This document shows positions 31,298-37,942 of a stretch of DNA of 37,942 nucleotides, one piece after another. The notes beneath the pieces were generated by a model. It worked only from the letters and a program-made list of their open reading frames with translations, was not told the DNA's origin and searched no databases. The position numbers and the translations under genes were made by a program. The stretch spans positions 1 to 37,942 of the forward strand of contig JACIXB010000002.1 in NCBI GenBank assembly GCA_014360685.1. The letters run 5' to 3'. This stretch comes from Actinomycetota bacterium. Its GTDB lineage: Bacteria; Actinomycetota; Geothermincolia; Geothermincolales; RBG-13-55-18. The first letter of the stretch is position 1. Every line of letters begins with the position of its first letter.

Positions 31298-31888
31298 GTG
31301 GTGTTCGTGAACGGGACGTTGAGATTGTCGGAGGCGTTCAATCTCGGCCTGCATGCCGCTTGCTATCTGGCCTCGCGGGATGGGGGGAGGGCTTCCATCC
31401 GCGAGATCGCCTCATACCTGGGGGTTTCGGAGGCCCACCTGGCAAAGGTTATGCAGCGGCTCGTCAGGTGCGGGGTGTTGAAGTCATTCCGTGGGCCGGG
31501 GGGCGGCTTCGTTCTGGCCCGTGAAAGCAGCAAGATAAGCCTGATGGACATCTACGAGGGCCTGGAAGGGCGCTTCTCCCCTATTGCCTGCCTCCTGGGC
31601 CGCGACTCATGCCTGGGACGGTCATGTGTCCTGGGGGGGCTCACGGACGCCGTGGACCACCTCTTCGAGAGATACCTCCGGGAGACCGACCTGGAAACGG
31701 CGGGCGAGAAGCTGAGGGCGCAAGGCGAGCGTGCCTGTTCACGGGATAAAGGCCCTTCCCGTCGCTCAGGGAGCACGGGTCGAGGGAAGGGAGTCAAGGG
31801 CCGGAAAAACGCCGAGATCGAGGCCCAAGAACGTAAAAGGGGTAAGGATGATGGCCGCGGAACGGGTTACGGATATGCCGGAACGTAA
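31298..31888 (+). CDS. Rrf2-family transcriptional regulator
   Basis: A 196-residue regulator. The winged-helix domain (residues 8-80) includes the recognition helix SEAHLAKVMQRLV and the wing SFRGPGGGFVLAR. Three cysteines, C98, C105 and C110, lie where IscR and other Rrf2 proteins bind an Fe-S cluster, with spacing x6 and x4 against x5 and x5 in IscR. Residues from about 140 on form an unusually long, basic, low-complexity tail. The GTG at 31298 is uncertain: GTG at 31307, six bases after GAGGTG, is equally good. A palindrome overlaps its promoter. It lies between oxygen-defence genes and an Fe-S protein gene, consistent with sensing of iron-sulfur or redox state. Confidence 0.9.
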   Translation: MVFVNGTLRLSEAFNLGLHAACYLASRDGGRASIREIASYLGVSEAHLAKVMQRLVRCGVLKSFRGPGGGFVLARESSKISLMDIYEGLEGRFSPIACLLGRDSCLGRSCVLGGLTDAVDHLFERYLRETDLETAGEKLRAQGERACSRDKGPSRRSGSTGRGKGVKGRKNAEIEAQERKRGKDDGRGTGYGYAGT

Positions 31889-31912
31889 GAGATTCCCGGG
31901 GAGTGATGCGAT

Positions 31913-32776
31913 ATGCTGCGGAAGATAGTCCATATCGACGAGGAGAAATGCGACGGCTGCGGGTTGTGCGCCGAGGCCTGCGCCGAGGGAGCCATCGCCA
32001 TAATCGACGGCAAGGCCCGCCTGGTCAGCGAATCCTACTGCGACGGGCTGGGAGCCTGCCTCGGGGAATGCCCGCGGGGGGCCATAACCATCCTGGAGCG
32101 CGAGGCGGCGCCCTTCGACGAGGAGGCCGTGCTCCGGCACCTGGGCAAGGACCTTGGAGACGGAGGAAGATCCCCTGAAATCCCCGTGGGCTCAGCCCCA
32201 GGTGAGGGACATGAGCTCGAGGGATCTGAAAACGTCGCCTCGTTACCGCGCGGGCAAAGAGCCGGCGGGGCACACCTCCCCTGCGGCTGCCCCGGAACCG
32301 CGGTCAGGGAACTGCAACCTCCCGCGGAAAAGGCGGAGGTGACCACGGGCGGCGGACGCGGGAACGCCTCGCTGCTGCGCAATTGGCCCATCCAACTCCG
32401 CCTGGTTCCCGTTAACGCCCCTTACCTGCGAGGGGCACGCCTGCTGGTAGCCGCCGACTGCACCGCTTTCGCCTTCCCCGGTTTCAACCCCCGGCTGCTT
32501 GAGGAGAGGGTTCTCCTGGTGGGATGCCCCAAGTTGGACGACGCTTCCTTCTACCGGGAAAAGCTGGCGGGGCTCATAGCCGAGAACCAGGTCCGGGAGA
32601 TCACCGTGGCCCACATGGAGGTGCCCTGCTGCTTCGGGTTGGCGAACATCGCCCGGCAGGCCATCGAGGACACGGGGGCGGACATTAAGCTCACTGTGGT
32701 CAAGCTCGGCGTGAACGGCGACTTGTTGTCCATGGAAAAGGTGGAACTCCTGTCCGGTAGAGGTCCGGCACACTGA
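31913..32776 (+). CDS. Ferredoxin-domain Cys-rich protein, paired with Rrf2
   Basis: A 287-residue cytosolic Fe-S protein of a family common in anaerobes but without a clear function. The N-terminal ferredoxin domain has C13, C16, C19 and C23, but the second motif (YCDGLGACLGECP) has only C43, C49 and C53: the middle Cys is replaced, leaving an open coordination site. Conserved motifs follow: HLPCGCPGT (C124, C126), ADCTAFAF (C183), LVGCPKLDD (C205) and EVPCCFG (C239, C240). Residues 80-150 look like a flexible linker. GGGGAG lies about 10 bases before the ATG. It follows the Rrf2 gene by 24 bases and is probably in the same transcript. Confidence 0.82.
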   Translation: MLRKIVHIDEEKCDGCGLCAEACAEGAIAIIDGKARLVSESYCDGLGACLGECPRGAITILEREAAPFDEEAVLRHLGKDLGDGGRSPEIPVGSAPGEGHELEGSENVASLPRGQRAGGAHLPCGCPGTAVRELQPPAEKAEVTTGGGRGNASLLRNWPIQLRLVPVNAPYLRGARLLVAADCTAFAFPGFNPRLLEERVLLVGCPKLDDASFYREKLAGLIAENQVREITVAHMEVPCCFGLANIARQAIEDTGADIKLTVVKLGVNGDLLSMEKVELLSGRGPAH

Positions 32777-32875
32777 GTTCCGCCCGCTCCCGGGCAGGCG
32801 GCAAGCCCCTGGAGGTTCCACGCGGGCCGAGCCTCCGGCCCGGGGACGATGTGGAGCCTCCGTGCGGCCGGCGGG

Positions 32876-32881
32876 TATAAT
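32876..32881 (+). promoter_or_regulatory. -10 box of ftsH, implying a leaderless mRNA
   Basis: A perfect TATAAT at 32876-32881 lies exactly seven bases before the A of the ftsH ATG at 32888. No Shine-Dalgarno sequence precedes the ATG. The -35 region is poor. Confidence 0.5.
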
Positions 32882-32887
32882 GTTAAT

Positions 32888-34780
32888 ATGGATGAAGGTA
32901 AGAAGAAAAAACTGTGGCTTTACCTGGTCTACGGCCTGCTGGCCCTGGGCATAATCCTCAGCATTCAATTTGCCAAACCCTTCCAGCCTACGGAGATAAG
33001 CTACAGCGAGTTCCTGAACCACCTCAACGCCGGGGAGGTGAGCAGGGTCGTCATCACCGATACGCGCATCGAGGGCACCCTGCAGACCGGGGAAGGAGAG
33101 AAGGACTTCACCACTACCCGCATCCCGGACACGGACATCAAGGACCTGGTGGCCCTGCTGGAGGAGAAAGGCGTGGACTTCTCCGGGAAGGTGGAAAACA
33201 CCTTCTGGAGGGATTTCCTGCTCACCTGGGTGCTCCCCCTGGGGCTCATCGCCTTCATCTGGTTCTTCGTCTTCCGCCGCCTGGCGCGGCGGGTGGGCGG
33301 GGTCAGCCCCATGTCCTTCGGGCAATCAAAGGTGAAGCTCTACGACCGCAGTGTGGACCGGGTTACTTTCGACGATGTGGCCGGCCTGGACGAGGCTAAG
33401 GAGGAACTGCGGGAGATCATCGACTTCCTCCGCCATCCCCAGAAGTACCGAAACATCGGGGCCCGCATCCCCAAGGGAGTCCTCCTGGTGGGACCCCCGG
33501 GAACGGGCAAGACCCTCCTGGCCCGCGCCGTGGCCGGCGAAGCGGACGTGCCCTTCTTCTCCATCAGCGGTTCACAGTTCATGGAGATGTTCGTCGGCGT
33601 GGGCGCGGCCCGGGTCCGGGACCTCTTCGAGCAGGCCAAGTCCAAGGCTCCATGCATCGTGTTCATCGACGAGATCGACACCATAGGCAAGGTGCGGGGC
33701 GGTATCATAGCCAGCGGGGGGACCGAGGAGCGCGAGCAAACCCTCAACCAGCTGCTCTCCGAGATGGACGGGTTCGACCCCCAGACGGGGGTCATCATCC
33801 TGGCCGCCACCAACCGTCCCGAGGTCCTCGACCCCGCCATCCTCAGGCCGGGCCGCTTCGACCGGCAGATCATGATCGACCGCCCGGACATCAAGGGGCG
33901 GGAGGAGATACTCAAGGTGCACGCCCGCCGGGTGAAGTTGGGCCCGGACGTGGACCTCAAGAAGATAGCCGCCCGCACCCCCGGATTCGCGGGAGCCGAG
34001 CTGGCCAACGTGGTCAACGAGGCCGCCCTGCTGGCCGCCCGCAAGAACCGGAAAGACGTCAGCCAGCAGGAGTTCGAGGAGGCCATCGACCGGGTGATCG
34101 GGGGGCTGGAGCTCAAGAGCCGCGTGATGAGCGAGAAGGAAAGAAGGGTGGTGGCCTTCCACGAGGTGGGCCACGCCTTGGCCGCCTCCCTGCTGGAGCA
34201 CGCCGACCCCGTGCACCGCATCACCGTCATCCCCCGGGGGATAGGTTCCCTGGGCATGACCATGCAGCTTCCCGAGGAGGACCGCTACATCATGACCCGC
34301 CCCGAACTGGAGGACCGCCTGGGGGTACTCCTGGCCGGAAGGGCGGCGGAGGAGATCGTCTTCGGGGAGGTGTCCACGGGGGCCCAGAACGACCTGGAAA
34401 AAGCCACCATCCTGGCCAGGAAGATGGTGGAGGACTACGGGATGAGCGAAAAGCTGGGGCCCGTCTCCCTGGGGCTGGAACGGGGGGCCCGCCTGCTGCT
34501 GGGAGACTTTTCCTACGGCAAGGAGGCCAACTACAGCGAGGCCACCGCGGAACTCATCGACCGGGAAGTGAAGGACATCGTGACCACCAACTACGAAAGG
34601 GTGAAGGGTCTGCTCTCCGAAAACCGCGGTGCCCTGGAGGGTATCGCGGAGATACTGCTGGAGAAGGAAACCCTGGAGGGAGACGCTTTCCGCGAGCTCT
34701 TGGAGAATTTCCGCTCCCGGCCCGGCGAGGCGGAAGGGGCCGAGGAAACCGTGGAAGAAAAGGTAGCCGATAAACGTTGA
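32888..34780 (+). CDS. ftsH: FtsH membrane-bound ATP-dependent zinc protease
   Basis: A 630-residue FtsH. Two membrane helices (about 9-28 and 112-130) flank a 75-residue outside domain. The AAA+ module has Walker A GPPGTGKT (202-209), Walker B VFIDEID (258-264) and the second region of homology (308-326). The protease site is HEVGH (425-429; most FtsH have HEAGH) with the third zinc ligand D502. It degrades misassembled membrane proteins and short-lived cytosolic regulators. ATG 32888 is chosen because the first helix begins right after it and the longer frame has no ribosome site; the -10 box seven bases upstream suggests a leaderless mRNA. The tail is acidic and disordered. Confidence 0.97.
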   Translation: MDEGKKKKLWLYLVYGLLALGIILSIQFAKPFQPTEISYSEFLNHLNAGEVSRVVITDTRIEGTLQTGEGEKDFTTTRIPDTDIKDLVALLEEKGVDFSGKVENTFWRDFLLTWVLPLGLIAFIWFFVFRRLARRVGGVSPMSFGQSKVKLYDRSVDRVTFDDVAGLDEAKEELREIIDFLRHPQKYRNIGARIPKGVLLVGPPGTGKTLLARAVAGEADVPFFSISGSQFMEMFVGVGAARVRDLFEQAKSKAPCIVFIDEIDTIGKVRGGIIASGGTEEREQTLNQLLSEMDGFDPQTGVIILAATNRPEVLDPAILRPGRFDRQIMIDRPDIKGREEILKVHARRVKLGPDVDLKKIAARTPGFAGAELANVVNEAALLAARKNRKDVSQQEFEEAIDRVIGGLELKSRVMSEKERRVVAFHEVGHALAASLLEHADPVHRITVIPRGIGSLGMTMQLPEEDRYIMTRPELEDRLGVLLAGRAAEEIVFGEVSTGAQNDLEKATILARKMVEDYGMSEKLGPVSLGLERGARLLLGDFSYGKEANYSEATAELIDREVKDIVTTNYERVKGLLSENRGALEGIAEILLEKETLEGDAFRELLENFRSRPGEAEGAEETVEEKVADKR

Positions 34781-34799
34781 AGCGAGCGAGGTAGTGGAC

Positions 34800-34819
34800 G
34801 GCCCCACGTTTCCGGGGCC
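34800..34819 (+). terminator. Possible hairpin terminator after ftsH
   Basis: GGCCCC (34800-34805) pairs with GGGGCC (34814-34819) around 8 bases, 20 bases after the ftsH stop. There is no T-run, so its role as a terminator is weakly supported. Confidence 0.3.
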
Positions 34820-35141
34820 TGCCTGCGCGGGGGGATCCATGGCCTGGTCAAGGCGAAATATTAAAACATGGCGGGCTGCGCACTCGTGGCGGGAGAACCT
34901 CCGGGTGACGATGGGTGACGTGAGGGGCGGTGGGTGGGGAAGACCGGGAGGGGGAAAGCCGGGCAAGGATGCCGGGGTGGATTACACGCGATGCAAGGGG
35001 CGACATGCCTGGAGCCGTAGATGAAAGGACGCCTTCGCCGGGGAGCACTGGAGTCGACGCGAATTCCGGCTCCCGGTGACCGGGTGACGGCCAAGTGGTA
35101 ACGGTACCCCGCAAGCGCGGTGGTTTGAACCGAAAGGAGAG
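34820..35141. other. Intergenic region without a recognisable gene
   Basis: About 320 bases before the thioredoxin-reductase-like gene. A tRNA-like fragment near 35085-35135 was examined and does not fold into a cloverleaf. No convincing promoter is seen. Confidence 0.4.
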
Positions 35142-36068
35142 ATGGGACTTCACGACGTGATCATCATCGGGGCCGGACCGGCCGGCCTTTCCGCGGGGGT
35201 GTACTGCGCCCGCAAGATGCTGGACACCCTGGTGATATCCACCAACGTGGGAGGACAGGCGGCCTGGTCCTGGGAAGTGGAGAATTACCTGGGATACCAG
35301 CTCATCACCGGGGTGGAACTAGTGGAACGCTTCCGCGAGCACCTGGAGAACTTCAGGGTTCAGCTCCTGGAAAACAGGACCGTGCTTTCCCTCTCCCTGG
35401 AAGGGGATCGGTTCAGGGTGGCCACGGACAAGGGAGAGGAATATTTTTCCAGAGTGGTCATAGCCGCCTCGGGAAAGGTTCCTCGCAAGCTGGGGGTGCC
35501 TGGCGAGGAGGAGTTCCGGGGTCGGGGGGTGGCCTATTGCGCCACCTGCGACGCTCCTCTTTTCCGGGGCAAGAGAGTGGCGGTGATCGGCGGCGGGAAT
35601 TCCGCCCTGGACGCCGCCCTCCAGCTGGCGCAGATTGCCGACCGGGTGCACGTATTGACCATCGACCCGTCCCTCGACGGGGACGAGATACGCAGGCGGC
35701 AGGTGCTGGATTCCCCCCGGGTGGAGGTGCGGACCTCGTCCCGGGTACTGGCCATCCGCGGCTCCGTTTTCGTCGAGGAGCTGAGGTTCTCGAGCGGGGG
35801 AAAGGAAGAGGACCTGGAGGTCCAGGGGGTCTTCATCGAGGTCGGGAGCGTTCCCAGCACCGCGTACCTGCCCCTCGACGTGGAGCTGAATTCCCTGGGA
35901 GAGGTGGTCATCGACGCCAATAACCGCACCAGCCTGCCGGGGCTCTTCGCCGCCGGGGACGTGACCAACGTTATGGAAAAGCAGATCATCATCGCCGCCG
36001 GGGAGGGTGCCAAGGCCGCCCTATCCGCATATGCCTGGCTGTTGGAAAGGGGCTGGGCGGGAGGATGA
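35142..36068 (+). CDS. trxB: Thioredoxin reductase-like flavoprotein with AhpF-type NAD domain
   Basis: A 308-residue FAD-dependent disulfide reductase of normal TrxB length. FAD-binding GAGPAG is at 10-15, the redox-active CATC pair is C133/C136, and AAGDV lies near the end. The pyridine-nucleotide site reads GGGNSALDAA (150-159), and the HRRxxxR motif that selects NADPH in TrxB is replaced by TIDPSLDG; both features resemble the AhpF domain, which prefers NADH. No thioredoxin or glutaredoxin gene is adjacent. AAAGGAGAG stands directly before the ATG. It likely reduces a thioredoxin-like partner or peroxiredoxin; the donor could be NADH, as argued, or another carrier. Confidence 0.92.
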   Translation: MGLHDVIIIGAGPAGLSAGVYCARKMLDTLVISTNVGGQAAWSWEVENYLGYQLITGVELVERFREHLENFRVQLLENRTVLSLSLEGDRFRVATDKGEEYFSRVVIAASGKVPRKLGVPGEEEFRGRGVAYCATCDAPLFRGKRVAVIGGGNSALDAALQLAQIADRVHVLTIDPSLDGDEIRRRQVLDSPRVEVRTSSRVLAIRGSVFVEELRFSSGGKEEDLEVQGVFIEVGSVPSTAYLPLDVELNSLGEVVIDANNRTSLPGLFAAGDVTNVMEKQIIIAAGEGAKAALSAYAWLLERGWAGG

Positions 36069-36287
36069 TCCTATCCGCGGGCCCCCGCGACCCCGGGGAA
36101 GAACCTCCTCGACGGTTCCCGCCCGGTTCCCACGAGATCGACGGTCACCGTGGCGGACCAATCCGTATCCCGTATCGGGAGCGCCGAGGCGTGCCCCGGA
36201 CCGGGTACCATCGAAGGCTTCGGGGTGCCGTGGCCACGGTGAAATGCGGGAAGACCCATCGCCTCGGCACCGGGATCGGGCGGCCGG

Positions 36288-36807
36288 TCACCAATTGAAG
36301 AAGGCGACCACGTAGAGGATGAACATCGCCGTGCCTGCCAGCAAGGCCGTTGTCCCGGTGACCACCCCCACCACTCCCAACACCTGGCTCGCCCTGTTCC
36401 GCGGCTCTCCCTGAACGTTCTTGATCCCGATGGAACCCAGGACGATACCCAAGATCCCGCAGGGCACGGCGAGAAACGGTATCCAAAAGAGCATGAGCCC
36501 CATTATCCCCAGGACCATCCCGGCCACGCAAAGGCCGTCGGCACGCGGTGCAGCATAAGGCCCATGGTACGGCGACGCATAGGGAACAGCCGGCCGGGAC
36601 CATGTGGAGGGAGGACGCGGAAGGACGATCCTCGAATCCGGATGGGCGTCACCGACCTCCCCGGCGGTCAGAGCATCCGCGTCCAGGGGCTTTTCTCCCC
36701 GCGCACCACCGCCGCCCCCCGCCTTTCTCCCCCCATAAATCCTCTCCGCACCCGGCGCAGAAAAGCGCGTCGTCGCCGTTCTCGGCACCGCACCCGCCGC
36801 AGATCAT
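36288..36807 (-). CDS. Zinc-ribbon DUF4190-type membrane protein with an apparent frameshift
   Basis: Two minus-strand frames together make one typical protein. The first, from ATG 36807 with GGAGAG upstream, gives a zinc ribbon (MICGGCGAENGDDALFCAGCG, shortened here: CxxC at the start and CAGC later). The second supplies a linker and two membrane helices of the DUF4190 type (GLCVAGMVLGIMGLMLFWIP and GVVGVVTGTTALLAGTAMFI) to the stop at 36288. The span is 520 bases, one more than a multiple of three; removing one base from the run of six C at 36715-36720 joins the frames into 172 residues. Either a consensus error or a real frameshift. Function is unknown; it faces the cytosol with its zinc ribbon. 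Confidence 0.7.
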
Positions 36808-37101
36808 GAATGTCACTCTCCGGAACGCCTTTTTTCCGGGAGGCCGCCCCCGGACCAAGCTGCCGTCAAGATATTTTCCTTACCTGTAGGTGATGTTACC
36901 ACACCCGCGAGCCATGGAACCGAAGCCATTCTTTTGCCGTGACGATAGAGCGGTCTATAGTACTTTTTCATCCCTAAAAGCGCCTACTGAACGATACGGC
37001 ATCCCGGATGTTGAAGATCCGGTCGATCCGCCATGACATCACCTGCAGATGTATCCGCGCCGGTCATGTCTTCCTCGCGGATCCGACGACGGGAGGCGGG
37101 A

Positions 37102-37677
37102 TCAGCCGTAAACGACGAGGGTCCCGGCCAGCTTGTCGTGCCAAGCCTGCTTACGTCCGTCGAAGCCCGCCCAGGCATAACCGAGCATGAAGACCATGCC
37201 GGAAATTAGTTTGCCCGGTATCTCCCTTAAGGCCGCCGTTGCAAAGGAAAGCGGCTGCAGGTCCTCGCCCACGACCCTGATACCCACCAGCTTCTTGCCC
37301 AAAGTCGACCCATAACGACCGGTGAGATAGGTGTAGTATGCCCACGTGATCAGGGTTCGGATCAGGTTAAAAAGGAACGACAGGCCCAAGCTGACCTCGC
37401 CTCCGAGGCCTCCGATACCAAGGAAGTTCACGTTCCCGCCAACCGCCCAGAAGACCAGGTTCAAGGGCAGCACGATGACCGAAAGGACCAGGCCGTCGAT
37501 GAAGGCGGCGGCGAAACGTATCCAAAATCCCGCGTAACGTGGATAGGCGCCTACCCCTGCCTGGTACGCGAAAAACGGTGGTGCCTGGGGCGTGACATCG
37601 GCCAGGCGATGACCGCATCCGGAGCAGAAATTATATTCCTCCGGATTGAGCAGTCCGCACCTGGGACATGCCTTCAC
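37102..37677 (-). CDS. RDD-family membrane protein with N-terminal zinc ribbon
   Basis: A 191-residue protein. Residues 1-25 form a zinc ribbon (CPRCG and CSGCG). After a Pro-rich linker comes an RDD domain: GFWIRFAAAFIDGL with the conserved Arg and Asp, three hydrophobic segments, and GRYGSTLGKKLVGIRV. The product is an inner-membrane protein of unclear function; RDD members have been linked to ion and compatible-solute transport. GTG 37677 is chosen because AAAGGAG is six bases upstream; an ATG two codons earlier would touch that site. The start lies inside the first unit of a tandem repeat. The neighbouring gene also pairs a zinc ribbon with membrane helices. Confidence 0.88.
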   Translation of the reverse strand: MKACPRCGLLNPEEYNFCSGCGHRLADVTPQAPPFFAYQAGVGAYPRYAGFWIRFAAAFIDGLVLSVIVLPLNLVFWAVGGNVNFLGIGGLGGEVSLGLSFLFNLIRTLITWAYYTYLTGRYGSTLGKKLVGIRVVGEDLQPLSFATAALREIPGKLISGMVFMLGYAWAGFDGRKQAWHDKLAGTLVVYG

Positions 37678-37942
37678 GTTCATCTCCTTTCACGACGTTC
37701 AATATCCGGTTGCCCTCCTTGATGATGTACTCCGCGGCCAGGATGCCTTCACGTTCATCTCCTTTCACGACGTTCAATATCCGGTTGCCCTCCTTGATGA
37801 TGTACTCCGCGGCCAGGATGCCTTCACGTTCATCTCCTTTCACGACGTTCAATATCCGGTTGCCCTCCTTGATGATGTACTCCGCGGCCAGGATGCCTTC
37901 ACGTTCATCTCCTTTCACGACGTTCAATATCCGGTTGCCCTC
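37671..37942. repeat. Perfect 75-bp tandem repeat running off the window edge
   Basis: Three complete identical units start at 37671, 37746 and 37821, and 47 bases of a fourth begin at 37896 and reach the window end. Because 75 is a multiple of three, a minus-strand frame stays open through all units and gives a 25-residue repeat (RILNVVKGDEREG plus ILAAEYIIKEGN) before stopping at 37631, overlapping the RDD gene start. Each unit also contains the RDD ribosome site and start codon. It may be a real repeat at the end of an upstream gene, or an assembly loop at a contig end. Confidence 0.9.

Noticed and set aside
31850..31928. Possible 26-codon leader peptide (start ATG at 31850) overlapping the ferredoxin-like gene start
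   Set aside because: AAAGGGGTAAGG precedes it, but it overlaps the end of the Rrf2 frame and has no repeated codons or other regulatory sign.
32243..33325. Minus-strand open frame of 360 codons opposite ftsH and the ferredoxin-like gene
   Set aside because: Antisense shadow; it spans two real genes and an intergenic gap and has no start signal.
35085..35135. tRNA-like words (GGCCAAGTGGTAACGG and GGTTTGAACC)
   Set aside because: The acceptor stem cannot be formed and the anticodon arm is too short, so this is not a tRNA gene.
37671..37942. CRISPR array
   Set aside because: The 75-bp units are contiguous identical copies with no unique spacers.

Overview
The window looks like part of a metagenomic contig from an uncultured, high-GC, anaerobic bacterium. 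Codon use is strongly G/C-biased, several genes start with GTG or TTG, and sigma70-type promoters of the TTGACx-17-TAnnnT form are visible. The gene content is that of an oxygen-wary anaerobe: many Fe-S flavoproteins, rubrerythrin, desulfoferrodoxin and an Rrf2 regulator. The combination (long secreted repeat protein, zinc-ribbon RDD and DUF4190 membrane proteins, GAF-ANTAR regulator, candidate leaderless genes) fits a deep anaerobic actinobacterial lineage best, but that placement is inference from gene style and no marker-gene phylogeny was possible.

Layout. 140-4850 (+): a promoter and a four-gene redox operon (NuoE-like, NuoF-like, an H-cluster-free NuoG/HydA-like Fe-S subunit, and a glutamate-synthase-type FMN protein), probably one soluble NAD(P)H oxidoreductase complex. 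4879-9000 (-): GAF-ANTAR regulator, CDP-alcohol phosphatidyltransferase, archaemetzincin, CapA-like phosphoesterase. 9309-10424 (+): tRNA-Asn with promoter and terminator, then a Cys-rich Fe-S protein. 10498-17605 (-): a lipid/acyl-CoA set (ene-reductase, acyl-CoA dehydrogenase, QueG-like Fe-S protein, 3-hydroxyacyl-CoA dehydrogenase, short-chain dehydrogenase) and a zinc-type CDF transporter. 17966-18491: remnant of a GH13 glucosidase. 18659-20727 (+): DapA-family aldolase, a small unknown protein, an RRM RNA-binding protein with a distinctive leader. 20857-23307 (-): a large secreted protein with seven propeller-like and four C-terminal repeats. 23812-26118 (+): larB, a second copy of the Cys-rich Fe-S protein, a cyclase-family hydrolase. 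26883-28185: DJ-1/PfpI protein and a DUF1122-like protein. 28893-31888: an oxidative-stress and iron island (rubrerythrin, desulfoferrodoxin, a peroxiredoxin remnant, an encapsulin-type ferritin, Rrf2 regulator). 31913-36068 (+): ferredoxin-like protein, ftsH, thioredoxin-reductase-like flavoprotein. 36288-37677 (-): two zinc-ribbon membrane proteins. The window ends inside perfect 75-bp tandem repeats.

How it works together. Much of the window handles low-potential electrons and protects the cell from oxygen. The first operon should move electrons between NAD(P)H, ferredoxin-type clusters and an unknown FMN-site substrate. The Rrf2 gene has a perfect palindrome over its own promoter, suggesting autoregulation and possibly control of the Fe-S gene after it. 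The two Cys-rich Fe-S paralogues, with all eighteen aligned cysteines at identical residue numbers, are the clearest sign of an uncharacterised redox family. Two genes (the GH13 remnant and the DUF4190 protein) show apparent one-base frameshifts inside G/C runs, so consensus accuracy in homopolymers should be checked. Intergenic regions are unusually long and several hold inverted repeats not explained by terminators.
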